Shown here one piece after another: positions 16,402-24,034 of a DNA stretch of 64,000 bases. The first letter of the stretch is position 1; every line of letters begins with the position of its first letter. A program made the position numbers and the translations under genes. The stretch comes from Nocardioides sp. Root190 (GTDB lineage Bacteria; Actinomycetota; Actinomycetes; Propionibacteriales; Nocardioidaceae). The notes under the pieces were generated by a model, which ran no database searches, was not told the origin of the DNA, and saw only the letters and a list, made by a program, of their open reading frames with translations. The stretch covers positions 62,142-126,141 of the forward strand of contig NZ_LMIA01000011.1 of the NCBI RefSeq assembly GCF_001428565.1. Direction: 5' to 3'.

Positions 16402-17976
16402 ATGGAGCTCCACGACGCGATCAAGGACGTCGTCACCCGCCACGGCGATGCGATGCTGTCCGATGCGACTGGTTTCCGCGGCGTCCTCGACGACGTGCTC
16501 GAGGAGGACCAGGCGAGCACCGGCGAGATCAACCTGCTCGCCGACGCCGTCCGCTTCGAGGTGCTGCCCGCACTCCGTTCGCTGATCTCGGGCGGTGCCG
16601 ATCCGTCCCGCGCTGTCGACGAGGCCGGTGCACGCCTGGCCCGCGAGCGCGGTGGCGATGACCTCGTCGCCTCGAGCTGGGCTGCTGCCGTTCTCGGGTA
16701 CGCCGTCGGCGTGGTCCCCGAGGCCGTCGTCCTCCGGCACCGCTCCCAGCGGGGCCCGACCCGGATGCCGCCGCCCACCGCCGGCCCGACCTCGCCGCCG
16801 CGACCGCCGGTGCAGTCGCCGCCGCAGACCGCCTGGCCGGCCCAGCCGGCCCAGCCGGGGCCGCCCACGGTGCTCCCGGGGTACGGTTCGGCGCCCCAAC
16901 CGGGAGCACAACCGGGTTCCCAGCCCGCGCCGTACGGCTCGTTCCAGCAGTACCCCTCCTCGCAGGGCTACCAGCCGGATCCCTATCGAGGCGCCCCGCC
17001 GAAGAAGCGCCGCAGTCCCGTGATCTGGGTGGCTGCTGCGGTCGCGGGCGTGGTGGTCGTGGGCGGCGGCATCGTGGGCGTGGTGCTCGCGACAGGTGGC
17101 GACGACCCCGGCCCCGACGGCCCCACGAAGAGCTCCGGCTCCGAGAGCCCCGGGGTGGACGTCGACCTGGAGGCGATCAACTCCCGCTACGACGCTTTGG
17201 CCTCCGACGTCACCGCCGGCGCCAGCGACTGCGCGGCCGGGACGCCCGGCACGGGTCAGACCGAGGTTGTCGAGTGCACCGTCAGCGCGGGCAAGCTCGC
17301 GCTCGTCACCTACGCCGACGCCGCCTCGCTGACGGCGGCCCGCACCGCCCGGCTCGACTACCGCTCCGGCACGTTGACGGCCGACAACGGCACCACCGCG
17401 CTCTACGAGTACGACCCCGAGCGGGGCGGCACGTCCGATCCCGCGCTCGTCTACTGGGACAGCACCAACGCCCTGCAGTCTGCGACGATCACCGGTGAGG
17501 GCAGCGTCAAGATCGACTCGTTGACCAGCCTCTACACCGCCACCTCGCCGCGTGTCGCGGAGCCCACCGCCCCGGCGGACGAGGTGTTGCGCGAGTTCAT
17601 CGAGATCAACCTCGACGTCGCGACCTGCACCCGCCAGAGGACCTTCTTCGCCGGCGAGACCGAGGAGAGCTCCTGCAAGGCCAACGTCGAGGGCGTCGTG
17701 GTCAACGTCGGGCGCTACTCCACCCGCAAGGGCATGACCGACGACCGCAAGTACTACAAGGGCAAGTACGACGCCGCCAAGAAGCAGGGCGGCGGCGGCA
17801 CGTGGAAGTTCGGCGAGGGCAAGGCGGAGGGCGGCTACTACGCCTACCTCGACGAGGGCACCGCCACGCTCTACTGGGACTGGAACAAGGCCGAGTGCAA
17901 CTGCTACGGCGTGGCCTGGAGCTTCGACGGCAACCTGTCGAAGCTCGAGAAGTGGTGGCCCAGCGACGAGGAGTGA
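16402..17976 (+). CDS. Single-span membrane protein with cytosolic helical domain, Pro-rich linker and exported domains
   Basis: This 524-residue protein begins with an acidic helical domain of about 115 residues. A Pro/Gln/Tyr-rich linker follows (about 120-200). One membrane span near residues 210-233 (VIWVAAAVAGVVVVGGGIVGVVLA) is preceded by the positive patch PKKRRS, which predicts an N-in, C-out topology. The outer part has two related segments of about 120 residues. Each contains paired Cys, and each ends in a YWDS or YWDW motif. This layout resembles the linker, span and sensor region of a transmembrane kinase, but without the kinase. The kinase domain is instead in the gene five bases upstream. 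A sensor partner for that kinase is therefore plausible; no named family is recognised. Confidence 0.8.
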   Translation: MELHDAIKDVVTRHGDAMLSDATGFRGVLDDVLEEDQASTGEINLLADAVRFEVLPALRSLISGGADPSRAVDEAGARLARERGGDDLVASSWAAAVLGYAVGVVPEAVVLRHRSQRGPTRMPPPTAGPTSPPRPPVQSPPQTAWPAQPAQPGPPTVLPGYGSAPQPGAQPGSQPAPYGSFQQYPSSQGYQPDPYRGAPPKKRRSPVIWVAAAVAGVVVVGGGIVGVVLATGGDDPGPDGPTKSSGSESPGVDVDLEAINSRYDALASDVTAGASDCAAGTPGTGQTEVVECTVSAGKLALVTYADAASLTAARTARLDYRSGTLTADNGTTALYEYDPERGGTSDPALVYWDSTNALQSATITGEGSVKIDSLTSLYTATSPRVAEPTAPADEVLREFIEINLDVATCTRQRTFFAGETEESSCKANVEGVVVNVGRYSTRKGMTDDRKYYKGKYDAAKKQGGGGTWKFGEGKAEGGYYAYLDEGTATLYWDWNKAECNCYGVAWSFDGNLSKLEKWWPSDEE

Positions 17977-18000
17977 TCCTGCGGGTCACTCACGCGGGTC

Positions 18001-18050
18001 ACCCACGAGGTTCACCCACGAGGTTCACCCACGAGGTTCACCCACGAGGT
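18001..18050. repeat. 13-bp tandem repeat between convergent genes
   Basis: The unit acccacgaggttc occurs almost four times head to tail between the stop of the membrane-protein gene and the stop of the PP2C gene. A degenerate copy lies just before it (gggtcactcacgcgggtc). The array ends exactly at the PP2C stop codon and is not coding on either strand. It probably arose by slippage; a role as a weak bidirectional terminator cannot be excluded. Confidence 0.8.
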
Positions 18051-18925
18051 CACTCGGGGACGGGCACCGTGTCCGCGAGGTCGGGCCGGTTGATCCCGTC
18101 GACGTCGGAGCGGACGAGGAGCGCCATGGTGGTGTCGTCGCCGCCGATCTGGGCGGGCTCGGCGAGCCACTCGGGCAGCTGCTCGTGGATCCAGTTGAGC
18201 CCGCGGCTGCGGCTGAACTCCAGGAGCTGCTCGCCGGTCTGGCGCCACCATCCGTCGCTGTCCACGCGGGCCCGGCCGAACCCGTCGGTGCAGAGGAAGA
18301 CCAGGGCGACGTCCTCGATGTCGGGGTCCACCACCGCGACACGGAGTGCGTCCAGGGGCCGGGGCTGGCACAGCGAGCTGGTGTGCAGGCCGTCCAGGTC
18401 CGGGTCCTCCGGGAGCGGACGGGAGGCCTCGCCGCGGGCCGAGACGAGCACCGAGTCGCCGTCCCCGATCTGCAGGAACACGACCAGGGAGCCGATGGCG
18501 GCCGTCGCGAGGATGGTCGATCCGTAGGCCCGCAGGTGGTCCGCGGAGGCGCCCAGCTCGTCCTCGGCCTCGGAGTAGGGGTGGGCTGCGAGGTGGTGCT
18601 CGACCTTCGCGGTCCACGTGTCCACCAGACCCGCGCCCGCGGCGCGCACGAGGTCGGTGGCAGCAGCGAGGTCGCCCTGCCCGGCCAGGTCGGCGAGCGG
18701 GGCGAGGATGCGGCGGAGCTCCTCGACGGCGCTGACCACGGCCAGTGCGGCGCCGGTGTCGCTGCGGAAGTGGAGCTTGTGGCCGTGGCCGTCGGCGACG
18801 GCAACGACGGCGTGGCCGGCGGCCGCATCCGTCCACGTGTGCACGGCGTCCTGCAGCGGCAGGCGATCACGCACGTGCACGGAGCCGATCGACGTGCCGG
18901 ACAACGTCGTCCAGCTGGTCTTCAT
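18050..18925 (-). CDS. PP2C-like protein phosphatase, TerY-P triad component
   Basis: This 291-residue product is a predicted metal-dependent Ser/Thr phosphatase. It shows the PP2C motifs in order: VAVADGHGHK (metal Asp), a YGSTILATA core strand, FLQIGDGDSV, LVFLCTDGFG and the C-terminal GGDDTTMALLV with the second metal Asp. Length and motifs fit the PP2C_2 group rather than the PstP type found elsewhere in this window. The ATG overlaps the stop of the upstream vWA gene (ATGA), so the two are translated together. The pair is divergent from an atypical kinase. Phosphatase, vWA and kinase match the composition of the TerY-P triad described by Anantharaman, Iyer and Aravind. Confidence 0.9.
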   Translation of the reverse strand: MKTSWTTLSGTSIGSVHVRDRLPLQDAVHTWTDAAAGHAVVAVADGHGHKLHFRSDTGAALAVVSAVEELRRILAPLADLAGQGDLAAATDLVRAAGAGLVDTWTAKVEHHLAAHPYSEAEDELGASADHLRAYGSTILATAAIGSLVVFLQIGDGDSVLVSARGEASRPLPEDPDLDGLHTSSLCQPRPLDALRVAVVDPDIEDVALVFLCTDGFGRARVDSDGWWRQTGEQLLEFSRSRGLNWIHEQLPEWLAEPAQIGGDDTTMALLVRSDVDGINRPDLADTVPVPE

Positions 18926-19623
18926 CCGAGCGTGCTCCAGATCGGGTCACCGATCGGGTTCGGGGGAGCGGCGCCCACGCCAGTGCCCGGTCCGACGATC
19001 GGCCGCGAGGCGACCTTGCTGGCGGCCTTGGAGGCCCAGACGATGTACTCGACCAGCTGCTCGGGGTTGTCAGCGCGCAGGAGCGGGACGTCCTCGTCGC
19101 CGATGAAGCGACGCATGGAGTGCATGTCGGCGTCGCGGCCCACGCCGAGCGCGAGTCGGACGGCGGTGGCGCCCCAGCGGTTGTTGAGCAGGGACTGCAA
19201 GCCCTCCGCGAACGTGATCCCGCTGCTCTGGGTGGGGCGTCCGTCGGAGACCAGGATGATCGCGGGAGGGAAGGCGCTGTTGCTCTCGTCGAGGTGGTCC
19301 AGCGCTCCGGCCAGGGTCTGGAGGGCGCTGCCGAGCTCGGTGAACCCGCGCGGCACGGCCTCGAGCCGGGTCCAGTGGACCTGGTCGACGGGGGTCGGCT
19401 CCTCGATCACCCAGGTCGGCTCGTTCGCGAACGCGAGGACGCGGATCAGCAGCTCGGCGTGCGGGTTGGCGCGCGCCTCGTCACGGAGATGGGGGAGGAC
19501 CTCGGTGATCGCGTTGTTGAGGGCCTGGATGCGACCACCGCGCATCATCGACCCCGAGACGTCGAGCACGAAGATGAAGTGCAGCGGCTTGCGCGCGAGT
19601 GCGCCACCGAGTCGATCGCTCAT
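18922..19623 (-). CDS. TerY-like von Willebrand factor A domain protein
   Basis: This 233-residue soluble protein is a single vWA domain. It begins with FIFVLDVSGSM, the complete DxSxS metal-ion-dependent adhesion site at residues 21-25. GFTELGSAL supplies the Thr and IILVSDGRPT the second Asp, so metal binding should be intact. Such domains usually scaffold protein complexes. GAGGAGGG lies just upstream of the ATG at 19623, which fixes the start. It overlaps the PP2C gene by four bases and is divergent from the atypical kinase. No TerD, TerB or TerC gene is visible in the window, so the triad is separated from the classical tellurite/stress genes. Confidence 0.9.
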   Translation of the reverse strand: MSDRLGGALARKPLHFIFVLDVSGSMMRGGRIQALNNAITEVLPHLRDEARANPHAELLIRVLAFANEPTWVIEEPTPVDQVHWTRLEAVPRGFTELGSALQTLAGALDHLDESNSAFPPAIILVSDGRPTQSSGITFAEGLQSLLNNRWGATAVRLALGVGRDADMHSMRRFIGDEDVPLLRADNPEQLVEYIVWASKAASKVASRPIVGPGTGVGAAPPNPIGDPIWSTLG

Positions 19624-19802
19624 CGGTCCCTCCTCAGTTGTTGCGTGGTTCCCGGGTCGAACTGCCGCCGGGTCCACGCTATCGCTCACGCGGGCACCAG
19701 CACCGGGTTTCAACTTCCCCGGATCTGCCGAGGCTATACATTGTCACGCAGGTCGAGCGAGGCTGGTCGAGCAGCACGAACACACGGAGGTCGGGGACAC
19801 CC

Positions 19803-21131
19803 ATGGTGCTGGCAGAGGGCGTCGAGGTCGATCTCGGACCGTTGGGACGAGCCCGGGTGACCTCCCTGCTCGGACAGGGCGGCCAGGGCTACGTGTTCGA
19901 GGTGCGCCGCGACACCGGCGAGCCCCTCGCGCTGAAGTGGTACAAACCCGAGAGCGCCACCGCCCAGCAGTACGACGAGATGCAGCAGCTGGTCGAGATC
20001 GGGACGCCCCACCAGCGCTTCCTGTGGCCGCTGAGCATGGCGAGGGTCGCCACCGAGCCGAGCTTCGGCTACGTCATGCACCTGCGGCACCAGCGCTTCC
20101 TCGAGCTCAGCTTCCTCCTGCTCAACGCGGACCGAGACGGCCAGCCGCTCGACGTGTCGTTCTCGTCGATCATCGAGCTCTGCCGCCAGCTGAGCTACAG
20201 CTTCCTGCGGCTGCATGCCCGGGGCCTGTGCTACCGCGACATCTCCTTCGGCAACGTGTTCTTCGATCCCGGCAACGGCGACGTGCTGATCTGCGACAAC
20301 GACAACGTCGGCATCGACAACGGCACCGGCCGGGTGCTCGGCACGCCGTACTTCATGGCGCCCGAGGTGGTGCGGGACACGACGTACCGCACCCTGCCCA
20401 ACACCGACACCGACCGGCACTCCCTCGCGGTGTTGCTCTTCTACGCGCTGTTCCTGGGCCACCCCCTCGAGGGCGCCCGCACCGATGCCGGGATGCGGGA
20501 CGCTCACTGGCTGATGACGCACTTCGGGACCGAGGCGCAGTTCTGCATGCACCCCACCCGCACCGACAACCGACCGGCACAGATCGTGCAGCAGTACTGG
20601 AACATCTATCCCCAGTTCCTGCGCGACCTGTTCGTCCAGGCGTTCGTCGACGGGCTCGACCAGCCCGCGGCCCGGGTCACCGAGGGGCAGTGGATCAAGG
20701 CCATGGACCGGTTGCGCGACGGGATCCTCGCCTGCCCGACCTGCGGCACCACCAACTTCTGGAGTCCGGGCGAGGGGCCGGTGACCTGCTGGCAGGACCA
20801 GACCCAGGTCGAGCCGCCCTACCTCCTGCAGGTCGGGCGCCGCACCGTGGCCGTCGGCCCCCAGACCACGATCCGTTCCGACCACCTGACCTCGGGGATC
20901 GACCACCCGACCGTGCTGGCCCAGATCCGTCAGCACCCTGAGGCGCGCGATCGATGGGGCCTGCACAACGCCTCCGACTTCTCGTGGCCGGTGAGCTATC
21001 CCGGCGGCCAGAGCTTCCTGCTGGAGCCCGACCGCACGATCGAGCTCGTCGACGGTGCCCGGATCCAGATCCGCAACTCCACCGTGCAGGTTCGCCGCCC
21101 GAGCGCGCCGACTCCCGCCCCGACTGCATAA
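19803..21131 (+). CDS. Atypical Ser/Thr kinase with C-terminal zinc-ribbon-like segment (TerY-P type)
   Basis: This 442-residue protein opens with a kinase domain: LGQGGQGYVFEV glycine loop and LALKWYK ATP lysine. The catalytic loop is CYRDISFGNVFF (YRD instead of HRD), the metal motif is ICDNDNVG (DND instead of DFG) and the activation-segment end is GTPYFMAPEV. The catalytic Asp, Asn and metal Asp are all kept, so activity is likely. After residue 310 comes ILACPTCGTTNFW, with a further Cys in VTCWQD, a zinc-ribbon-like turn, and then a beta-rich tail. The gene is divergent from the vWA/PP2C pair across 179 bases that hold a possible -10 (TATACA, 19735-19740). It lies 10 bases from the FHA-protease gene. 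The upstream open frame is not conserved. Confidence 0.88.
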   Translation: MVLAEGVEVDLGPLGRARVTSLLGQGGQGYVFEVRRDTGEPLALKWYKPESATAQQYDEMQQLVEIGTPHQRFLWPLSMARVATEPSFGYVMHLRHQRFLELSFLLLNADRDGQPLDVSFSSIIELCRQLSYSFLRLHARGLCYRDISFGNVFFDPGNGDVLICDNDNVGIDNGTGRVLGTPYFMAPEVVRDTTYRTLPNTDTDRHSLAVLLFYALFLGHPLEGARTDAGMRDAHWLMTHFGTEAQFCMHPTRTDNRPAQIVQQYWNIYPQFLRDLFVQAFVDGLDQPAARVTEGQWIKAMDRLRDGILACPTCGTTNFWSPGEGPVTCWQDQTQVEPPYLLQVGRRTVAVGPQTTIRSDHLTSGIDHPTVLAQIRQHPEARDRWGLHNASDFSWPVSYPGGQSFLLEPDRTIELVDGARIQIRNSTVQVRRPSAPTPAPTA

Positions 21132-21141
21132 GGTGCCGTTC

Positions 21142-23034
21142 ATGTCTGCTCTGGTGGTCGAGGTCGATGGACGCGTCCTGCGACTCGACGGCAAGTCCGT
21201 CTACCGCATCGGTCGCGCGATCGAGGCCGATGTGGTGCTCACGGCGGGATCGGTGTCGCGTCAGCACGCCGAGCTCCAGATGAGGGACGGCACGTGGACC
21301 TTGGTCGACACCGGGAGCCAGTTCGGCACCTTCGTCGACGAGGAGCGGGTGACCGACTACGGCATCGAGCGCCGGATCGCGGTGCGCTGCGGACCGCGGG
21401 CCCCGGGTGCGGAGCTCACGATCATCCCTGCCGAGCAGTACGACGACGCCACGGCCACGCCGAGCGCTCCCGCCCCGCCGCCGCCGATCGTGGCGCCCGG
21501 CTCACTCGACGAGCCGACGAGCATCCCGTCCCCGTCGGCTCCTGCCGTCCCGCCGGCGACCCCCGCGACCAACGTGGTCGCGCCAGCCGCTGCCGTGCCG
21601 GGCACCGAGCGGTTCGCCCCGCAGACTCCTGCCGCCGGGGTGCCCGTCGCCGGGCCGCCCACCCCGGGGCCGGCCCCGGTCGCGCCTGCGGTGCCGCCGC
21701 CGGCGTACCCCGGCGCCCGCCCTCCCGGTGCCCCTGGCCTGCCGCCCGCGGTCGCGGGCAACGACGCCACCCAGATCCTCGCCGCGCAGCCGGCGGCGCC
21801 GCACCCGGGTGCGCCCGGTCCTGCCGGCGGCCCTGCCGCGTGGCCGCCGGCGCAGCGGACCGGACCGGACCTGCTGCTGGTCGCCGAGGGGCGCGAGCAC
21901 CGCTTCCGTCATCCCGCGCAGATCACCGTCGGACGCCGCAGCGACTGCACCGTCGTGATCGGTGACCCGGCCTGCTCGCGGGTCCACGGCCGGGTCGACG
22001 CCCACCCCGGCGGCTGGTCCTGGACCAACCTGTCGAACGAGGGCACCTACCTCGAGGGTCGCAAGATCACCGAGCGCAGGTTCGACGAGCGGGTCGCACT
22101 GCGTCTCGGTCACCCGGTCGCGGGTCCCGAGCTGACGCTGGTCCCGATCCTGTCGGCAGCGGAGGAGGAGCGCCGGATCGCCCGACGCCGATGGGGCAGG
22201 AGGCTCGTCGTGATCGGCGCGATCGCGGCTGGGCTGGTCCTGATCGCCGGTGTGCTGGGCGCTGCCTGGTTGATCGGGCGCGACGGCGACGACGGCACCA
22301 CCACCTCGATGGCTGTCCTCACCGACGCGGAGCGCGACATCGCCAAGGCGGCCACGGTGAAGATCACGGCCGACAGCCGGTCCCTGAACAACGGCCAGCA
22401 GCTGAGCTACGGCGGGTCGGGCTCGATCATCCGCAAGGACGGCCTGATCCTGACCAACGCCCACGTGGCCGCACCGGAGTCGCCCGGTCTGGTCGAGCAG
22501 TACGGCGAGAGCGTGCAGATCGAGAACCCCGAGTTCCTGCTGATCCACCTGACCGACGGCATGACGGACACGAACTCCCCGGCGGAGTTCCGCGCCCGGG
22601 TCGTGCAGACCGACGGCTACCTCGACGTCGCGGTCATCCAGGTCTACGCCAACGCCGACGGCAGCGATCTCGAGGACGACCTCGACCTGCCCACGGTCCC
22701 CGTCGGCTCCTCCGGAGACCTGCGGGCCGGCGACGACGTGACGGTGCTCGGCTTCCCGGCGGTGGCCCGGTCCGAGGACTCGATCACCGTGACCACGGGC
22801 GTGATCTCCACGATCATCAACGACCCGGACCTCGGGCCGCGCTCGGAGCTGGACACCGATGCCCGCATCGCACCCGGCAACTCGGGTGGCATGGCCATCA
22901 ACAACGATGCCGAGCTGATCGGCATCCCCACGGCGCTGCTGCCGGACCTGAGCTCACCGGTGCTGAGCGGCCGGATCCGGGCCATCGACGCGGTCAAGGG
23001 ACTGATCAACCGCGCGGAGGCCGCGGTCGACTGA
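21142..23034 (+). CDS. Membrane-tethered trypsin-like serine protease with two FHA domains
   Basis: This protein has 630 residues. Residues 1-95 form an FHA domain (YRIGRAIEADVVL, SVSRQHAELQ, GSQFGTFVDE). A Pro/Ala linker spans about 100-245. A second FHA domain (about 250-345) shows ITVGRRSDCTVVIGDPACSRVHGRV. One span lies at about 354-382. After it comes an exported S1C/HtrA-like protease domain with a complete triad: His441 in TNAHVAAPE, Asp495 in YLDVAVIQ and Ser581 in APGNSGGMA. Topology therefore places phosphothreonine readers inside the cell and the protease outside. No PDZ domain is seen. The gene is 10 bases after the TerY-P-type kinase and should be co-transcribed with it. Transmembrane control of proteolysis by phosphorylation is an inference. 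Confidence 0.9.
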   Translation: MSALVVEVDGRVLRLDGKSVYRIGRAIEADVVLTAGSVSRQHAELQMRDGTWTLVDTGSQFGTFVDEERVTDYGIERRIAVRCGPRAPGAELTIIPAEQYDDATATPSAPAPPPPIVAPGSLDEPTSIPSPSAPAVPPATPATNVVAPAAAVPGTERFAPQTPAAGVPVAGPPTPGPAPVAPAVPPPAYPGARPPGAPGLPPAVAGNDATQILAAQPAAPHPGAPGPAGGPAAWPPAQRTGPDLLLVAEGREHRFRHPAQITVGRRSDCTVVIGDPACSRVHGRVDAHPGGWSWTNLSNEGTYLEGRKITERRFDERVALRLGHPVAGPELTLVPILSAAEEERRIARRRWGRRLVVIGAIAAGLVLIAGVLGAAWLIGRDGDDGTTTSMAVLTDAERDIAKAATVKITADSRSLNNGQQLSYGGSGSIIRKDGLILTNAHVAAPESPGLVEQYGESVQIENPEFLLIHLTDGMTDTNSPAEFRARVVQTDGYLDVAVIQVYANADGSDLEDDLDLPTVPVGSSGDLRAGDDVTVLGFPAVARSEDSITVTTGVISTIINDPDLGPRSELDTDARIAPGNSGGMAINNDAELIGIPTALLPDLSSPVLSGRIRAIDAVKGLINRAEAAVD

Positions 23035-23973
23035 TCAGCTGGCCTTCTTCGCCGCAGCCTTCTTGGTCGCGGTCTTCTTGGCGGCGGTCTTCTTGGCGGC
23101 CGCCTTCTTCGCCGGGCTCTTCCTGGCGGCGGTCTTCTTGGACGGTGCCTTCGTGGCTGCCGACTTCTTCGCCGGCTTGTCGGTCTCGCCCCGCGAGGAC
23201 TTGGCGGCCTCGACCGATCGCTGCAGTGCCGCGAGCAGGTCGACGACCTCGCCGCCGGTCTTGGCCGAGGTCTCGGTGCGCTGGACCTCACCGCCCTCGA
23301 TCTTGGCCTTCACCACGGCGTTGACCGCGTCGGCGTAGTCGTCCTCGAACTCGGAGGCATCGAAGTCGCCGGAGAGGGTCTCGATGAGCATCTGGGCCAT
23401 CTTCACCTCGGCATCCTTGACGTCGCCGGCCTCGACGCTGAAGTCCGGCTGGCGGATCTCGTCGGGCCACATCATCGTCTGGAGCACAATCACGTCGCCG
23501 GTCTCGCTGGGACGGACCCGCAGCACCGCGGTGGTGGTCCGCTGCCGGAGCGCGACCGTGACCACGGCCATCCGGTTGGAGTCGAGCAACGCCTGGCGCA
23601 GCAGCGCGTAGGGCTTGGCCGCCGCGCCCTCGGGCTCGAGGTAGTAGGACTTCTCGAACAGCATCGGGTCGATCTGGTCGGCCGGCACGAACTTCTCGAC
23701 CGCGATCTCGCGCGACGAGGTCGTCGGGAGGTTGGCCATGTCGTCCTCGGTGAGCACGACCATCTCGCCGTCCTCGGTCTCGAAGCCCTTGGCGATGTCG
23801 GAGTACGGCACTTCCTCGCCGTCGATCGCGCAGACGCGCTGGTACTTGATCCGGCCACCGTCCTTGGCATGCACCTGCCGGAACGACACGTCATGGCTCT
23901 CGGTCGCGCTGTAGAGCTTCACCGGGACGCTGACGAGGCCGAACGAGACGGCACCCTTCCAGATCGCACGCAT
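23035..23973 (-). CDS. ku: Non-homologous end joining protein Ku
   Basis: Ku is the ring-shaped homodimer that binds double-strand break ends and recruits LigD. The 312-residue protein starts with MRAIWKGAVSFGLVSVPVKLYSAT in essence and contains FRQVHAKDGGRI and the core beta-barrel segments. It ends in a Lys/Ala-rich tail of about 60 residues with repeated AAKK and KKTA units, the low-complexity DNA-binding extension found in many actinobacterial Ku proteins. The stop abuts the stop of the FHA-protease gene (TGATCA). The start faces an operon holding LigD-like ligase and polymerase genes, so the NHEJ machinery is grouped here. Confidence 0.97.
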   Translation of the reverse strand: MRAIWKGAVSFGLVSVPVKLYSATESHDVSFRQVHAKDGGRIKYQRVCAIDGEEVPYSDIAKGFETEDGEMVVLTEDDMANLPTTSSREIAVEKFVPADQIDPMLFEKSYYLEPEGAAAKPYALLRQALLDSNRMAVVTVALRQRTTTAVLRVRPSETGDVIVLQTMMWPDEIRQPDFSVEAGDVKDAEVKMAQMLIETLSGDFDASEFEDDYADAVNAVVKAKIEGGEVQRTETSAKTGGEVVDLLAALQRSVEAAKSSRGETDKPAKKSAATKAPSKKTAARKSPAKKAAAKKTAAKKTATKKAAAKKAS

Positions 23974-24034
23974 GGTCGAAGCCTACGCCGACGCGCCGAC
24001 AGCGGTGGGGAGTGCGGGCTGCGACGATGTGCGG

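Noticed and set aside
18001..18050. CRISPR-like repeat array
   Set aside because: Units are 13 bp, directly abutting with no spacers, and no cas genes are present.
18922..19623. Tellurite resistance operon
   Set aside because: The vWA protein is TerY-like, but no TerA, TerB, TerC, TerD or TerZ genes are visible, so a tellurite role is not supported.
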